Assembly (NCBI GenBank): GCA_948099385.1
Contig: CANUEZ040000180.1
Span: 3,039,001 to 3,103,000 of the forward strand
Length of the DNA: 64,000 nt
Source: Fasciola hepatica
Lineage: Eukaryota; Platyhelminthes; Trematoda; Plagiorchiida; Fasciolidae
Direction of reading: 5' to 3'
Shown: positions 11,586 through 23,426 of the stretch, piece after piece
Layout: every line of letters begins with the position of its first letter
How positions within the stretch are numbered: position 1 is the stretch's first letter
The notes under the pieces: generated by a model
Told to the model about the DNA's origin: nothing
Seen by the model: the letters and a program-made list of their open reading frames with translations, nothing else
Database searches by the model: none
Translations under genes and position numbers: made by a program

Positions 11586-12248
11586 GAACACAGAAGTGAA
11601 TAGCATTAGATTGTATGATGTATTCAAACCATTTCACTGCATCTTCATTAGTGCATACTGCAATCAAGGTGATCAGTTATAAATGGTAAATTGAACGTTC
11701 TCATTAGACCAAAGGCAAAAGTGCACACACACACAACTAATGATAGTAAATAAAAAACACGTTATCAAGGCAAGACTAACGTAATTATCCATTCTCGCTG
11801 TTTGCAAAGTAAGGGCGGGGGGGGGGGCGGTTACGCTGGTTAATTGCTAGTGCCTCCGAGTATATCAGTAGTCGTTGATTGTTTGTGATATAAGTGACGG
11901 TGAACACCGTGCTCAGGTTAACGCAGCGATTAGTCTCCCACACGTGTTGCGTAATGGATGATTTGAGATACGTGGAGGCGCTAGCAATTACCAGAATAAC
12001 CGCCCCCCCCCCGCCTCAACTTTGCAAACAGCGAGAATGGATAATTACGTTAGTCTTGCCTTCGTAACGTGTTTTTTATTTACTATCATTAGTTGTGTGT
12101 GTGTGTGTGCACTTTTGCCTTTGGTCTCATGGGAACGTTCAATTTACCATTTATAATTGATCACCTTGATTGCAGTATGCACCAATGAAGATTCAGTGAA
12201 ATGGTTTGGAATACATCATGTAATCTAATGCTATTGAATTCTGTGTTC
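11586..12248. repeat. Large imperfect palindrome (fold-back element)
   Basis: The left arm begins 'gaacacagaagtgaatagca' (11586) and the right arm ends with its complement (12248). Arms of about 290 bp pair through many shared blocks: 'gcatactgcaatcaaggtga', 'aaatggtaaattgaacgttc', 'ccaaaggcaaaagtgcac', a CA/TG run, 'ataattatccattctcgctg' versus its complement, and then a G-run (about 11817-11827) facing a C-run (about 12003-12012). Pairing weakens around 11880-11950, leaving a loop of roughly 70-130 bases. No open reading frame spans it. It looks like a fold-back/MITE-like element or an old inverted duplication. No target-site duplication or known terminal motif is evident. Confidence 0.9.
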
Positions 12249-12460
12249 AAATTCGTGTGCAGAAAGTTATGTTTTCAATGAGTAGAACATTGAGAAAAAC
12301 CCTTATATAACCCTAAGTGTTACTTGCAGATTGTCATGTTCAGCCGTAGAATTAACGTGCGCAGACAGACTGTCTCACATGAACAAGATCAAGTACACTG
12401 CGGATAATGGATTTAAATCCCTCGCACGCAGGGACACAGCTGGAATCTTAAACAATTACA

Positions 12461-12640
12461 GAGTTGACTTTAGTCGTGCTTCATCCCGGACTGCGCTGAC
12501 CAATCAGATCATGCCACTTGTCAAACGGATTCCATGCATGACCTGAGGTTCTTGCTTCATATAACTTTGACTCACCTAGTTGATGACCTGCTTGCCTTTT
12601 CACTTGCGTGCTTTTGCTTGAGCTTGCCGTGCGTTTTGTA
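12461..12640 (+). repeat. Dispersed repeat R, copy 3
   Basis: Shares 'gtcgtgcttcatcccgg', 'gcgctgaccaatcagatc', and further blocks ('cttgcttcatataac', 'tgactcacctagttgatg', 'ttgccttttcacttgcgtgc') in the same order as copy 4. Similarity fades after about 12640, so the 3' end is missing or diverged. Confidence 0.65.
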
Positions 12641-14560
12641 GAAGTCGTATCTAACCGGCCAGTCGTGCGTGATGAAATTACTCGCACCAGGACTACGTGC
12701 ATTGGGAGAAAGACCAGACCAGACAACAACAGCGACAATGTATTTTGTCCTATTCGGTTGGTGCTTATTCGCTTATATACAGAAGTAGGCATACACCTAT
12801 AGGCAGGTTACGTGTTGGCTAACCACAAAGCGATTCCGCTGTATCCACATTATCTAGTAGTTAGGGTCCGGCTTCATCTGATCTGCTGGATACTGGAAAT
12901 GAAGCTGTATTACACTGGACCGCTTGTGGAGACAGTCGATTCACTACAACTGTTCTTGAAGCTACGGGTCTCCGTGCATACGTGTTCTTGTTGAGCTTAC
13001 CGATCTTCGTATTCTACAAAAGTATTTTAGAAGGATGTAAATGGCATCATATTCTGTACAAAGCGAGATGAATGTAACCCCCGCTACAGTTTCTCAACAA
13101 AAACATCTAGGTTTATCGATTTTACACTGAAATTTGGATGGCACTTCTACCCTTCGAACACCACTGCTGGAAGAATGACTTAGATATGTTGTTAGACTTC
13201 ACGCACCAAAGCTTTTGCTATTACCATAAGTATTTTTATTGTTATTGTTATATACCGAGCCTGGACTCAGGCGTGATGCCAACGGAAGACATAGAGAAAA
13301 GGATAATACAGAGAGGAAAGTGAGTATGACAAACTGTCATTACTTTGTGGTTCCACGGCAAGCTATTTGTGTTTTCTGAAAAGATTAAAGAGGAAGAGTA
13401 CAATGAATGGTAGATGCAAGATGGGTTATGTGCGATGTGTGTTCGAAAGTGTTCGTGCAGCAGGTAATTGAGAGCAGAAAGATGTGCCACTTTAGGTATT
13501 GTGGGCTGTTATACTACTCGGTGGCCCAGTCCAGAATGGGCCTTTTTATTCGAAGATGCACCCCTAGTCATTGCGCAGTCTTGCTCGTCCTGAAAAGCAG
13601 CACTGTTGGTGCAGATGAAACGGTGCTCGATTGTACGGTTCATTCGTCACTTCTGGAAACCTTGCCGTGTAAGTAGAATACGGCAAGGAGCAATGGCCTC
13701 ATTTGGTGACGGATCACACTTACCAAGTTACAGTGCCACCAGCAGATTTATGTGGTATTTTAGAATGGAAAACGCCAAGCGAAAATTTTACCACATCCTC
13801 GAGCGCTGTCGCTGATCTTCCACAACCGATTATTTGTTGTGGCCACTTTATTCACAGTTACCGCGGGCACGGCTTTTGCGATATGGGGACGCATATAATT
13901 TTTGATGCTTTTGTTCTTATTTGTCATCCACCTTTGCGTTATTACGCCGCGTAGTTTCAAGTCAGTCTCCGGTTTTGATTACATTCCTTTTGGTCTTATT
14001 TATAGCTCACTACGAAAGCTTGCGAACTTTACCCCTGTTGGAATATACTGGATCGGTTCAGTTTGAACATCCAACAACCTTGCGTCGGTTGCGCTGGTCT
14101 TTAATGCTATCTCTCAACGAGAAACTAAATCGGAAGTTAAAAATCGAGAGAATGGGGAAATTGAAAACCAAATGACCAACAGAAGTATCAGATCGATAAA
14201 GAACATGTTAGAATACAAGAGCGCCACCAGTCGCTGCGACAGCGATATCCTCCAATGTGGCTAGTCCTCTGCCGTAGATGAGCTTTCTGGACCCCTACGT
14301 GGTCAAGTCACGCTTCTTTTATTCCATGTCATCAACTGGAAACCCACTCGGTGCTCCTCGTCGTGTGCAATAGTTACAAGTTTGAACAAAGATCGACGCC
14401 AATTCTGTCCCACGAGAATATGGTTATTTATATAATAGTTTTTGTCGACAATTCTTTTTATTTTATTTTACTACTTACTTCTTTTTTATTATAGGGGTCC
14501 CCACCCCTTAGGGCGTACTCCCGGAGAGAGGTCACCCCTCCGTGCGAGAGCATTGTCCCG
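12641..14560. other. No recognisable feature
   Basis: Unassigned DNA. Overlapping short open frames at 13407-14175 on the plus strand look open for their length but show no motif or family resemblance and change frame repeatedly. A T-rich stretch lies near 14455-14490. Confidence 0.45.
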
Positions 14561-14603
14561 GTGCCGACTGATTTAACCACTGAAACTCCTCATTACTATT
14601 CTA

Positions 14604-14690
14604 GGATTGATTTGAGAAACTATCACGTTGATTTGAGAAACTATTTCATAGATTTCCGGAACTACCAGACAGATTTGGAAAAAATTAAGT
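14604..14690 (+). repeat. Four-unit 21-bp tandem repeat encoding a heptad
   Basis: The unit 'gatttgagaaactatcacgt' is repeated in tandem with divergence. In the frame of a 115-codon open frame (14561-14908) it reads I-D-L-R-N-Y-H, V-D-L-R-N-Y-F, I-D-F-R-N-Y-Q, T-D-L-E-K-I-K. This could be a minisatellite inside an old coding sequence or chance. The flanking frame is not recognised, so no gene is called. Confidence 0.6.
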
Positions 14691-14699
14691 TGCATTTGA

Positions 14700-16415
14700 G
14701 AACCGAACACAATGGTTGGTTTTCGCATCAGCAAGGTGCATTTCGTTGGTCAGCTGACCACAAGCCCTTCTGGTCGACCATTATCCGCTGTGACTGCCTG
14801 TCTTACCGCGCACTTCCCGTGCGAAGATGGTGCAGACCTCAGTCGCGCGACTTGTCACGAGCACGGACGAATGTCAACCTGGGGGATCACCGGAGTCATG
14901 TGATATGAGCCAGAGAACCAGACTGTCAACCTATCAATAGAAATGACGGCCCATTGCGTTGGACGCCTTTGGGCTAATGGGAACATTTCGGTAGACGGAG
15001 TTGTGTACGGGCATCCGAATAACATTAGTATTCGGTTCATCGACGTGATGCGGAGATGGAAATAGATAAATTACCTTACTAGCCTGGCACTCCGCCGAGT
15101 TGGATAACAGCTGGTTAGATTTTTAATTCCCATCCTGAAAAGGAATTTTTCACGAAACGTTTTCATTATCCGTATATATGTAAAGAATATGTGCAGTATG
15201 CTTGATTTCATGTTATTATTAAAATATAGCATCCGTGCTCCCCATATACATATATGCTGAGAATTAACCAGAAAGAACATACCCAACTAAATATAACCCA
15301 CGAAATCTTACTTTGAGATCTAAAAACCTTTGTATCACCTCGCATGAACAAGTTTATCTTTAACCCAAAGTCAGTATATTCTGTTAGATTAAATAGAAGT
15401 CTCCCATATTCATTTTCGGGGTGAAAACTGCAGAAAACGAAGTACGCAGTAGTTTGGAAGCTGTGGAATATTCTGTGAAAATTTTCTTTGTCTTTGCTCA
15501 TCTTTGGTGGTAGACAGTAACACACAGTCATCCGGCTCGTTACCACCCTTCAAATATTTTGATCTAATGTGCTTCACTACTCCAAGTTTCTAGGTCTGGT
15601 TTCCCGCTATCTCTAATAGTGCAGTGGGTCTTGTGGCTATGAGGTATGCACCTTCCTCTGTAATCACGAGCAAGCATGTGTTGGAAAACCCCAACGAAAT
15701 GTCAATTCACTTGCAACTGACTACAATCATAAAAGTTGGGATTGTTACCAATCAATTCAGCTAGTGCAGCTGAAATCGTTACGAAGCATGCAATTGTTAT
15801 GGCTTCTTAGTGCATTAGCTCTGAGTTCAGAAAAATGGTGACTAAATTCGTACTGCAGATTATTCCCATATTTAAAGCACTGAGTGTCCTTTATTCAATC
15901 GATCAGTAATGAAAGCCAAATGGTGCAAGGTGTTAACATTTCGCATACTCTTCTCAATAGCCGTCAATCTGAAATTCATGTAATGGTGTTGGCGAATTCA
16001 GTGGACGGACATGAAGCATTACTTACAATGTTTCTCCAGAAATATGACCCGGTCTTATACTATTCTTTTATTCAAAAACTCACTAGGGATAACTTTTGCG
16101 GATAGGAATCTAAAAAGTTCAGTTCAATTCACTAACCTCGCAGTTCCGTGCTCTGGTTTCGGTTGCTACCTTCCACCATCGTCCCGTAAAGGGCAGAAAG
16201 CATGGAAGCATCAAGTGAAAAAGATCCAAAAATCAAAGTGACAAGTGAAAGTCACAAAGACAAGAAAAGAGTTCGAATGAAACTAAGCCACTGGCTGTGA
16301 CACCCAGTCAAATCACTTAACGTCACCAACCATTTGTCAGGCAGATCACGTGAACCCCAGCCCAGAAGTCAGACATGTCTTACTTGACGAAGTCCACTAG
16401 TCAAAGTGTTCATAC
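14700..16415. other. No recognisable feature
   Basis: Unassigned DNA up to the 3' end of LINE L1. Open frames of 60-112 codons at 14855-15546 (minus) and 15884-16241 (plus) have no recognisable domain. Confidence 0.5.
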
Positions 16416-16419
16416 CTTT

Positions 16420-18055
16420 TTAACATGCCATAGACTGACCACCTCGACCAACCTTCCAACCATCACCTGCCTCGGAGAACAGCGCACTCCCAGGAAGTCT
16501 ATCGGTGAGGATGCGTAACACATGTCCCAGCCACCCTAACTTGTTTAGACTCAGTACCAGATCCGCAGACTTACCTCTGGTCCCCAACACTTTACGTCTA
16601 ACCTCAGCGTTGCGATACGGTGTTCCCACCATATTGGGGCAATGCAACGGAGATATCGACGCTCGAACAAAGACGAACTTCGTCTATCTTCTACCCTCAA
16701 CGGCCACGTTTCTGAGCCATATAAAAGAACTGACCTAACCACCGCAGTGTACACTCTACCCTTGACAGAAAATCGGATTTTATTTCGGCTCCACGAATGG
16801 CTGAGGTTGGCAAAAGCCAAACGCGCCTTCTCTATTTGTGATGACAATTAATCCGATATCTGTCCACCTGATGAGATGTAACTACCCAGATAACAAAACG
16901 TATCTACCTCAGCTAGAGCTTCCTTCGCCAAGGAGAGGCTTGGTGTAGGGCCGAACCAGTCCTGAAGCAGCATTTTACACTTTGGAAGTGCAAAATGCAT
17001 CCCAAACATGCCTACACTGTTGTTTAGGCTATCTAAAAGATCTTGAAACTTACCTGGATCTTCATTCAGAAGAGTAATATTATCTGCATATTCCAAGTCA
17101 GAGAGTTTACTACCTGAACAAAGATCGATGCCGCTATTCTCATACGAGGATAGGGCTATCTGAAGAATCAATTCAATGGCAAAGTTGAACAGAAAAGGCA
17201 AAGGAAGGCAACCCTGACGAACACCGCTTTCTTTGGTGAACTCGGGGGAAAGATCGCCGTAAGCACGAATTCGACTTCGGCTGTTTGCATGCAATATTAA
17301 AAAGGAGAAATAAATTTATCTGACACACTCTTCAATGAAAGGTTGCGCCAGAGAACTGTGTGGTCGACTGAATCGAACGCAGCTTTCAGATCAAGAAAGA
17401 CAGAGATTGTGGGCCTACGGTAGATGTGTCTGTGCTCTTAGGTTTGCCGAAGAGTAAACATGTGGTCGATACAACCACTATCAGGTCTGAAACCAACTTG
17501 ATTCTCGCGCGTACACATTTCAAAGGCACTGGACAATCGGTGGAGAATAAGACCGGTGAGCAGTTTGGATGCGATACTTACCAGGCTAATTCCTCTGAGG
17601 TTTTCACAAGAGGATCTGTTACCTTTTTTGTAAATGGGCGCAATTACCGATTCACACCATTTCTTTCGGAATCTGCTTACTATCCCAAATACCCCGTGAG
17701 AGTTTTGTTAACTCCGAAACCAAAACTTCGCCTCCATCCCTGAAAAAAGATGGAGACAACCCATCCGGTCCAGCGGCTTTGTACCTTTTCAAGCAACCTA
17801 CCTCCTGCATATTCTCCATTTCTGGTGGAGGGGTGATATCCACCTGCATCATTTCCCTGGAAGGTATATTCGGAAGGTCTATTGTAGAAGTGGGCCAACT
17901 GAATTGTTCCTTAAAGTACTCCGCCCAACGGTTCAAACGGTGTCTCTGAGATTGAATTAGTGCGCTGTCAGATGCCTTGAATTACTCATTTACACCGGGC
18001 CTCCGTGGGTCGGTATTTCTTGTCAAACTGAAAAGGTTGCGAGCATTGCCAATTG
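16420..18055 (-). pseudogene. LINE L1 reverse transcriptase and C-terminal region, broken
   Basis: Starts with G-N-A-R-N-L-F-S-L (about 18045), then RWAEYFKEQFSWP, KRYKAAGPDGLSPSFF (about 17790), a decayed middle, SGVRQGCLPLPFLFNFAIEL (about 17235-17175), DLEYADNITLL (about 17080; catalytic YADD has become YADN), FGMHFALPKCKMLLQDW, VDTFCYLGSYISSGG, KARLAFANLSHSW, VYTAVVRSVLLYGSETWPL, and a C-terminal LGWLGHVLRI / RGGQSM block (about 16450). Frame changes occur near 17300-17650 and 16850. The altered YADD and the frameshifts make it inactive. Confidence 0.88.
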
Positions 18056-18405
18056 CTGTTTGGCTCATACAGTCATGTGGTAACACGCACGCATGATCTA
18101 CACCCCGTACAACCATGGATGCACGCCTGCAATCGTGCACACGTACATAGTAGACGTTTGTCTTACTTCGTATCGGACTGCACTGACCAATCAGATCGTA
18201 TCACGCGCTGCACTACCTGGCACGACTTAATCCGGTTGTACAGTTATCTTACGCTTCCGATAACACATCGTTGACTCGCACACTTGCATACTCGTTTGCT
18301 TTTCCACTAGCTCGCTTGTACTGGCGCTTAGGGTACGTCGCTACAGAGTACACGTTTATCCATACAAGTGTGCCCATCTTCTGATTACCGAATTTCGGGA
18401 CACAA
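18056..18405 (+). repeat. Dispersed repeat R, copy 4 (inside L1, longest copy)
   Basis: At about 350 bp this is the longest R copy. It starts with a segment rich in 'cacgcacg' and 'gtacaaccatgg', then 'gcactgaccaatcagatcgt', 'cttaatccggttgtacag', 'gctcgcttgtactggcgc', 'gtttatccatacaagtgtgc' and ends about 'accgaatttcgggacaca'. It separates the LINE linker (ending E-M-E-K) from the following G-N-A-R-N-L-F. No tRNA, 5S or 7SL promoter boxes are obvious, so its class is open. Confidence 0.75.
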
Positions 18406-18807
18406 ACCAGTGGACGCAGCCTTTTTCCATTTCCCCACTCTTGGCAATCCACTACTGCTTACGGTCAAATCTCAAGCTGCTAGTCAGTTGGAATCTCAGG
18501 GATTTGCGCATTTCATTGAATGTGGCATCCGGAGGAGCGGATCTACGAGCAACCAACAGAGCAACTGATGTTGAAGATATCCATCATTTGTGAGGCCCAC
18601 TTGAACCAGAGTTCTGTATGGCATTACATGCGGCATACAAGGCTCCCTTGATCTGTTAGCAGTATTCATCTGGGTCTTGCACATCCGGTTGCATCGATAA
18701 CCGCATTGACAGCTCCGCTTGAAAAGCCGATCGTCGGCTATCGTCCAGAAGCAACTGCGCGGACGGGTGGTATTTACGGTGGTGCCACCACGGACGAGAC
18801 GTAGATA
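18406..18807 (-). pseudogene. LINE L1 inter-domain linker, broken
   Basis: This minus-strand stretch begins VRARFYLRLVRGGTT, the segment that follows the SDHALVR box in related LINEs (compare SDHALIPVHFNLRLVSD in L6). In shifted frames it continues with RRSAFQAELSMRL, KGALYAACNAIQNSG, FNEMRKSLRFQLTSS and EMEK. Several frameshifts and stops break it. It demonstrates that the LINE lies on both sides of each R copy. Confidence 0.75.
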
Positions 18808-19044
18808 GAAACGGGCACGTACCAATCAGATTGTACCACGTGTTGCGCGACCTTGCACGACGTGTTCCGATTGTACGGTTGTCTTACACTTCCGATTATA
18901 TGCATGACTGACTCACGCACTTGCGACTGTGCGTTTTCAAGTGCTCGCCTGTACTGGCGCTTACTGTACGTTGCAGCGGGAATATGCGTTTATCCATACA
19001 CGTGCGCCTTTCTTCTTTTACCGAATTGTGAACACAACAAAAAA
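18808..19044 (+). repeat. Dispersed repeat R, copy 5 (inside L1)
   Basis: Begins 'accaatcagattgtaccacg' and runs through 'tccgattgtacggttgtc', 'gcctgtactggcgcttactg' and 'gtttatccatacacgtgcgc' to 'accgaattgtgaacacaac'. It lacks the first roughly 110 bp present in copy 4, i.e. it is 5'-truncated. It splits the LINE endonuclease from its linker and lies opposite to the LINE's coding direction. Confidence 0.75.
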
Positions 19045-19740
19045 GAACGACAATCTTCAGTTGATCCAAACCAGCGGTGACCAATCACAATATGGTCAAT
19101 CTGAGTTCGACGTGGTTCAAGACGTAGGAGGACGTCTTGTGAGTCTATGCTGCCTCTTATGACAGAAGTTTGTACTGGCCAGATACAATCTGTGGTCACA
19201 TCACAGGTGAATGAGACGATTGCCGTTATCAGTACAATGGTTGGGATAGCAAACCGAACCCGAATAAGCCTTTTCGGAATCTCCCGAACGGCTGGCTTGG
19301 GAGTTGAAACCCCCAGCAATGAACACCACGTCTGTTGAACGCACGCTTCGAAGCAACAGAAACAAATGGTAGTAGAATTCGTCTTTGGTTTCAGAGGAAC
19401 TGCAGTCAGTGGTTGCATACGTAGACACGACGAGCAAGCATCGACGCTTCAGTTTGTTGCCGTTGACATGCACAGAACCGTCCAACCGAACTGCACACAA
19501 GCGACCGCTGACTGGAATCCAGTCTAGCAGTGCGCCCTCAACTCTGATGCTCGAGGCAATCCCAACTCCTGCCTGACCACGAGCACTAGAAACCGGATCA
19601 CCGGACACACGAAGAGTAAAGCGAGAGACTGAGATTGTATTTGGGGTGCGAAGAGTAATCACAAAAGTTCGGTCTTGTATGCGTGTTTCGGAGATCTAGC
19701 ATACATCCACTTTGGAAGTTTCAAGATTTCTAACGAGGAC
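19045..19740 (-). pseudogene. LINE L1 endonuclease domain, broken
   Basis: The apurinic-type endonuclease nicks target DNA so that reverse transcription can start. Translated segments give SETRIQD (about 19700, decayed start), VITLRTPN, RVSGDP, GIASSIRVEGALLDWIPV, LLVVSTYATTDCSS, FIAGGFNSQ (the usual GDxNAQ catalytic patch, altered here) and DNGNRLIHL. In a second frame it continues with QIDHIVIGHRWFGS and EDCRSF. At least one frameshift is needed near 19200-19260. It ends where R copy 5 begins, losing the last conserved SDH box. Confidence 0.85.
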
Positions 19741-20429
19741 AGCCTGTTGCCCTATCTGACAGCGTACGGCGTTAACGACAGCCAAGATAAAACAAAGCTC
19801 ATTTCCTCGCGTAGAACGAAACACTTTCGAACTGAAACCCGTTTATAGTAAATCAAGTTCTAATAATTCCTTAACTATATTCACTCAAGTACAATCATTT
19901 CCTCCTCTTCTGTGGTGTTCTCTTAAATTATGAAACCCCGAACTTCAGATGGTATTTCTTGCAAACTCATTTCTTGGAGAGTCACTGACCGTAATCTCTC
20001 ATGCTTAACAATATAACTCCCCTCAAATGCAAACTTTTTGTGGAGCGAACACCCCCTCTAAACAGACATGACCATCGGATCGCATGCCTACACACCAATA
20101 AGAAACGCCATTTGATTTTGTGATAAGGAAAGTTCGTAGGCCCTTTCGTTTACCAGTTATCAAATGCTGCACTTGGATATGTACATGTGAACCTCGCACG
20201 CCCTTCAGGTAGTTCACGGAGGGTTATTGGAATCACTCGACAAAGTGTTAGTGAATGTCCATGAATTCCGCATATACTGCCATTGAGACCACACAGTGGT
20301 TGCTATTGCGAACGTACTTTTGGTGTTCTGTCTCATTGCTGCCAAGCCTCGTAGGTCCACTCAATAGGATCTTTGCTTCTTTCAAACCACGACAGCGAAA
20401 CTCGTGAACACCCACAAACCGTGATGGGA
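19741..20429. other. Mostly unassigned; possible body of SINE Z2
   Basis: Minus-strand DNA from 20429 towards about 20020 may be the body of the tRNA-headed SINE at 20430-20516. It includes an open frame at 20248-20511 that is likely fortuitous. The rest (19741-20020) is unassigned. Confidence 0.4.
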
Positions 20430-20516
20430 TGGTGGGGGGATTCAGCCGCGGCCACACGTGATAGAGCCAGGTACTGCTTAGTAGCCACGTACGCGGATCA
20501 GCCTCAACCACTCAGG
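20430..20516 (-). mobile_element. tRNA-like SINE head Z2
   Basis: On the minus strand 'cctgagtggttgaggc' (about 20514-20499) looks like an A box of a Ser/Leu-type tRNA. About 55 bases later 'gcggctgaatcccccc' (about 20449-20434) looks like a degenerate B box. A functional tRNA is unlikely because the B box lacks the TTC and stem pairing is poor. A Pol III-derived SINE head is the better reading. Length of the full element is unclear. Confidence 0.45.
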
Positions 20517-23380
20517 ATCGCCGAGGACAGGTACGACAAAAGATTCCTGTGATTGGCCATCTTCTAGTCTGCCAATTATCTTCTCCGATTTAACATATTT
20601 ATACAAACCAGTTCTGCAGTACAACTAACGCACTATTTCGCAGCATTGGTCTTCTTGCTACTTTCGTTCGCATAGTTCGGGGTGAGGGCAATTTCAATAA
20701 GTCCTGTCAGTTCAGTTCATTGTGATTATTGCAGAAAAGTAGTGGCCAGTGAGGATTGCTCTGCTGTTAAACGCTGTACGATCATGAAGATGATAATGAT
20801 GAACCTGTGTATGAGAAATTCTGCCGCTGTGGTTTGCAGAAATCAGACCTGAGAGACAACAGATATTATTTGGATATAAGAATGAACGTTTCCGTGCATG
20901 CAACTAACGGATGTAAAACCAGTTTGCAGCCAACAGCGAGTGACTGGTATTTTGTTTCATTATGCTCCTGTCTGTCACTCAGATCAGGTGGCAGGGTTTG
21001 AAGCTCGTGCGAGATGACGCAGTAGGGGGTTCACCAAACGCGACTGACCGTTCACACACACACGTGAACAGAATGAGGAAATTTTAGAATGGCAAGCAGA
21101 AATGGGCTAATATGGTATTAGCTGACCAAATGGATAATAGTAGGTTGAGAATGCAAAGGCGGTCGCCGGTTTCCGGCTCAGTGTTTCAGTACTACAGCGC
21201 AGTATGAGGAGAACCGTTTGGAGGGTGTATGAGAGGTAATTGTTGAGGAGATGCATGTTGTGGTTTGGTATCGGGAATCCGCCAAGCGGTCCAATGAAAC
21301 TATTGTGGGGACTTGTATGCCGGGTAGTAGCATTGTGACCACAGTAGCGAGCAATGTAAGAGGCTCCAATATAACATCGACCAGCATGAATGTAAGTTTA
21401 AGCCATGGCCGTCCAGCGTAGAAAGTGATCCAGTCCGACCAATCGAATCAATAAATCCATGCAGTAATCAGGAAGTAAAGCCTAGCGGATCAACGGCAAC
21501 ACAAGTAACCAGCCAGATGTGAAGGAGATCGGAGGTGTGGCAGTCTGGAGGATGTTCCAGCTGGGGGTTAGGATTAAAGTTTTAACATAAATCAATAATT
21601 TCAAATTTTCGAACTAGGGGCCAATGTACAGAGCTACGGGGGATTGAAGGGTAGAGACAATGTGATAGTTTTGTAAAGTAGCCGACTGATGATAGAATTC
21701 AGGAGAGTTATTCACAAGCACAGACCAAATAAGTTTAAACATCACCATGGAGCGGGTTTGATCTGGCCATGGTGCAAGTACTTAAGTTAGTCGGTGGTTG
21801 GAGGGAGGTGGGTCCCCTTTGAAGGGGCAAATTAGGAAAGGACGGGGTCAGAAAACAATCTGCAGTAGGGCCGGATAAGTATATATTGGTGTGGATGGCG
21901 GGGAGAAATTGGAATAGGTAGTTACAGAGTAGCCAGTGCTTGATATGCTAGGATTTTGATGGTAACAAATTAGAGAGTTATTAGGATATTAGTTTAGATT
22001 TGGTTTTCTCTTTTCTGAGGATAGGTTTTTCACGGGAAGCCCAGATGTTCAACGCGGAAGAGTATTATTCACAGTTCCATGAGGACTATTTCTACCAGGA
22101 TTCATAATAGACATGATGCTCAGTTATGATTGCCATCCCAGTAAGGTTTTCAGCAGTACGAAGTGAAAAAGATAGAAAGACTGAAGGAGTTTGATAAGTT
22201 GGAATATTTAAAGGAGTGAAAGCCGGAGGATGGCACTAGTTTACTGTATTTATTTCTAATTCTGCATCCGGGTGTTGATTAGTATGTCAGGTTGAGCAGC
22301 GGTGATCAGGCTGTTACTGTCCACAGGAATATGCGAGCCACTGCGGGAGGGGTCAGGTTGCCTGTTGCGAGATGCGTATGTGGGACACTGGTGAGAGATA
22401 AAAGACAGGATCGGAAAATGGAAATGAAAAGCTCGATGCGCTATCACATCACTGAGGTGCAGGTGGGAGAACCAATGGCATATCTGGCGAACAGATGATA
22501 GACAGAGTTGTAGGGTTTCCCCATTCGCAAAATCGGGTCTAGGCTGGTGGTTGAAGGCACCCATTTCCTACACAGTGCGGTTCGAGAAAGGTGGATTATG
22601 AGAGTAAGATATTCACTTACCTGTTTTTTTTTAATCAGAGAAGTGGTTGAGCCCATATAGGAACTTTCCATAACTCCTCCGCCCGTCATGTTTTTACACG
22701 CACGCGCATGGTGCTCGAAACTGCTAGGAGTGGATTGTTTTCCGCACATTCGGAAGAAGCCATGGTCTAGGTGTCGTTGGCCTCGAGGGATTAGCTGCTT
22801 TGAGAATTACAGGTTGAAAATAAGGACAGACACGCATACAGAGGGGAAGCACGCCTGACTACTTTCAGCCGTTAGCTGCAACTAAAGGTTGTTCCAGACG
22901 CTAATTCAACCCAATGTCTAACTACAACTTTAGACCATTGGTCGGGTGATATGAAATAACGCCAGGCTGGAAGAGTATATAGTAAGAAAGCAAGGCAATG
23001 AACAGCCATATAAAGAAAAGAAAATTTGAGCGGATGCGTCCACCCTAAAATTTAATGCTTTCATAGCGTTCCTGACTCGCTGTAGACAAACTACATACAC
23101 TGTAAATTTTGGGCCCTGGTTCACTGTGTATTAGTAGGGTTTAAGAGTGGGTTGGGGTTTATCATTCTTTCAAGGATAAAAATAGTATCAGGGTAGAATC
23201 AGAAATGAATGTGGAAGTTAGAGTGGCAGGGAAACAAGACAAGGAAACTGGAGCCAACTCTAACGTAACAGCGAGAGATTACTAAGATTGGCAATTCTGT
23301 AACTGGCATTGGTCATAGGACCGACAAATAGCGTAAAACAGCATTTGCTTTCGAGCACGCACGTAAACAAACGCGTATAT

Positions 23381-23382
<2 letters not shown>
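20517..23382. other. No recognisable feature; purine-rich plus strand
   Basis: Unassigned DNA. From about 21000 to 22550 the plus strand is noticeably rich in G and A with few C, unlike its flanks. No open frame exceeds 103 codons and no known domain is seen. The open frames at 22256-22564 and 22444-22749 (both minus) overlap in different frames and look fortuitous. Confidence 0.45.

Positions 23383-23425
<43 letters not shown>
23383..23425. repeat. (AT)n microsatellite
   Basis: About 21 perfect AT dinucleotides. A palindromic simple repeat able to form a cruciform. Confidence 0.97.

Positions 23426-23426
<1 letters not shown>

Larger units (their letters stand above)
16420..19740 (-). mobile_element. 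RTE-like LINE L1, interrupted by two R insertions
   Basis: Reading leftwards on the minus strand the pieces follow LINE order: endonuclease (about 19740-19045), repeat R copy 5 (19044-18808), linker (18807-18406), repeat R copy 4 (18405-18056), then reverse transcriptase and C-terminal part (18055-16420). The LINE parts resume across each insertion at nearly the expected residue, showing that R inserted into an existing LINE. Clade assignment to RTE rests on the style of the endonuclease and RT motifs and was not tested by a tree. Confidence 0.85.

Noticed and set aside
13407..14175. Chain of short overlapping plus-strand frames as one broken gene
   Set aside because: The frames change arbitrarily and no segment resembles a known family, so a pseudogene call cannot be supported.
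16855..16895. 'cctgatgagatg' as a hammerhead core
   Set aside because: No GAAA box or stem II follows, and the site lies in LINE L1 where the other strand encodes the conserved ISSGGQ segment.
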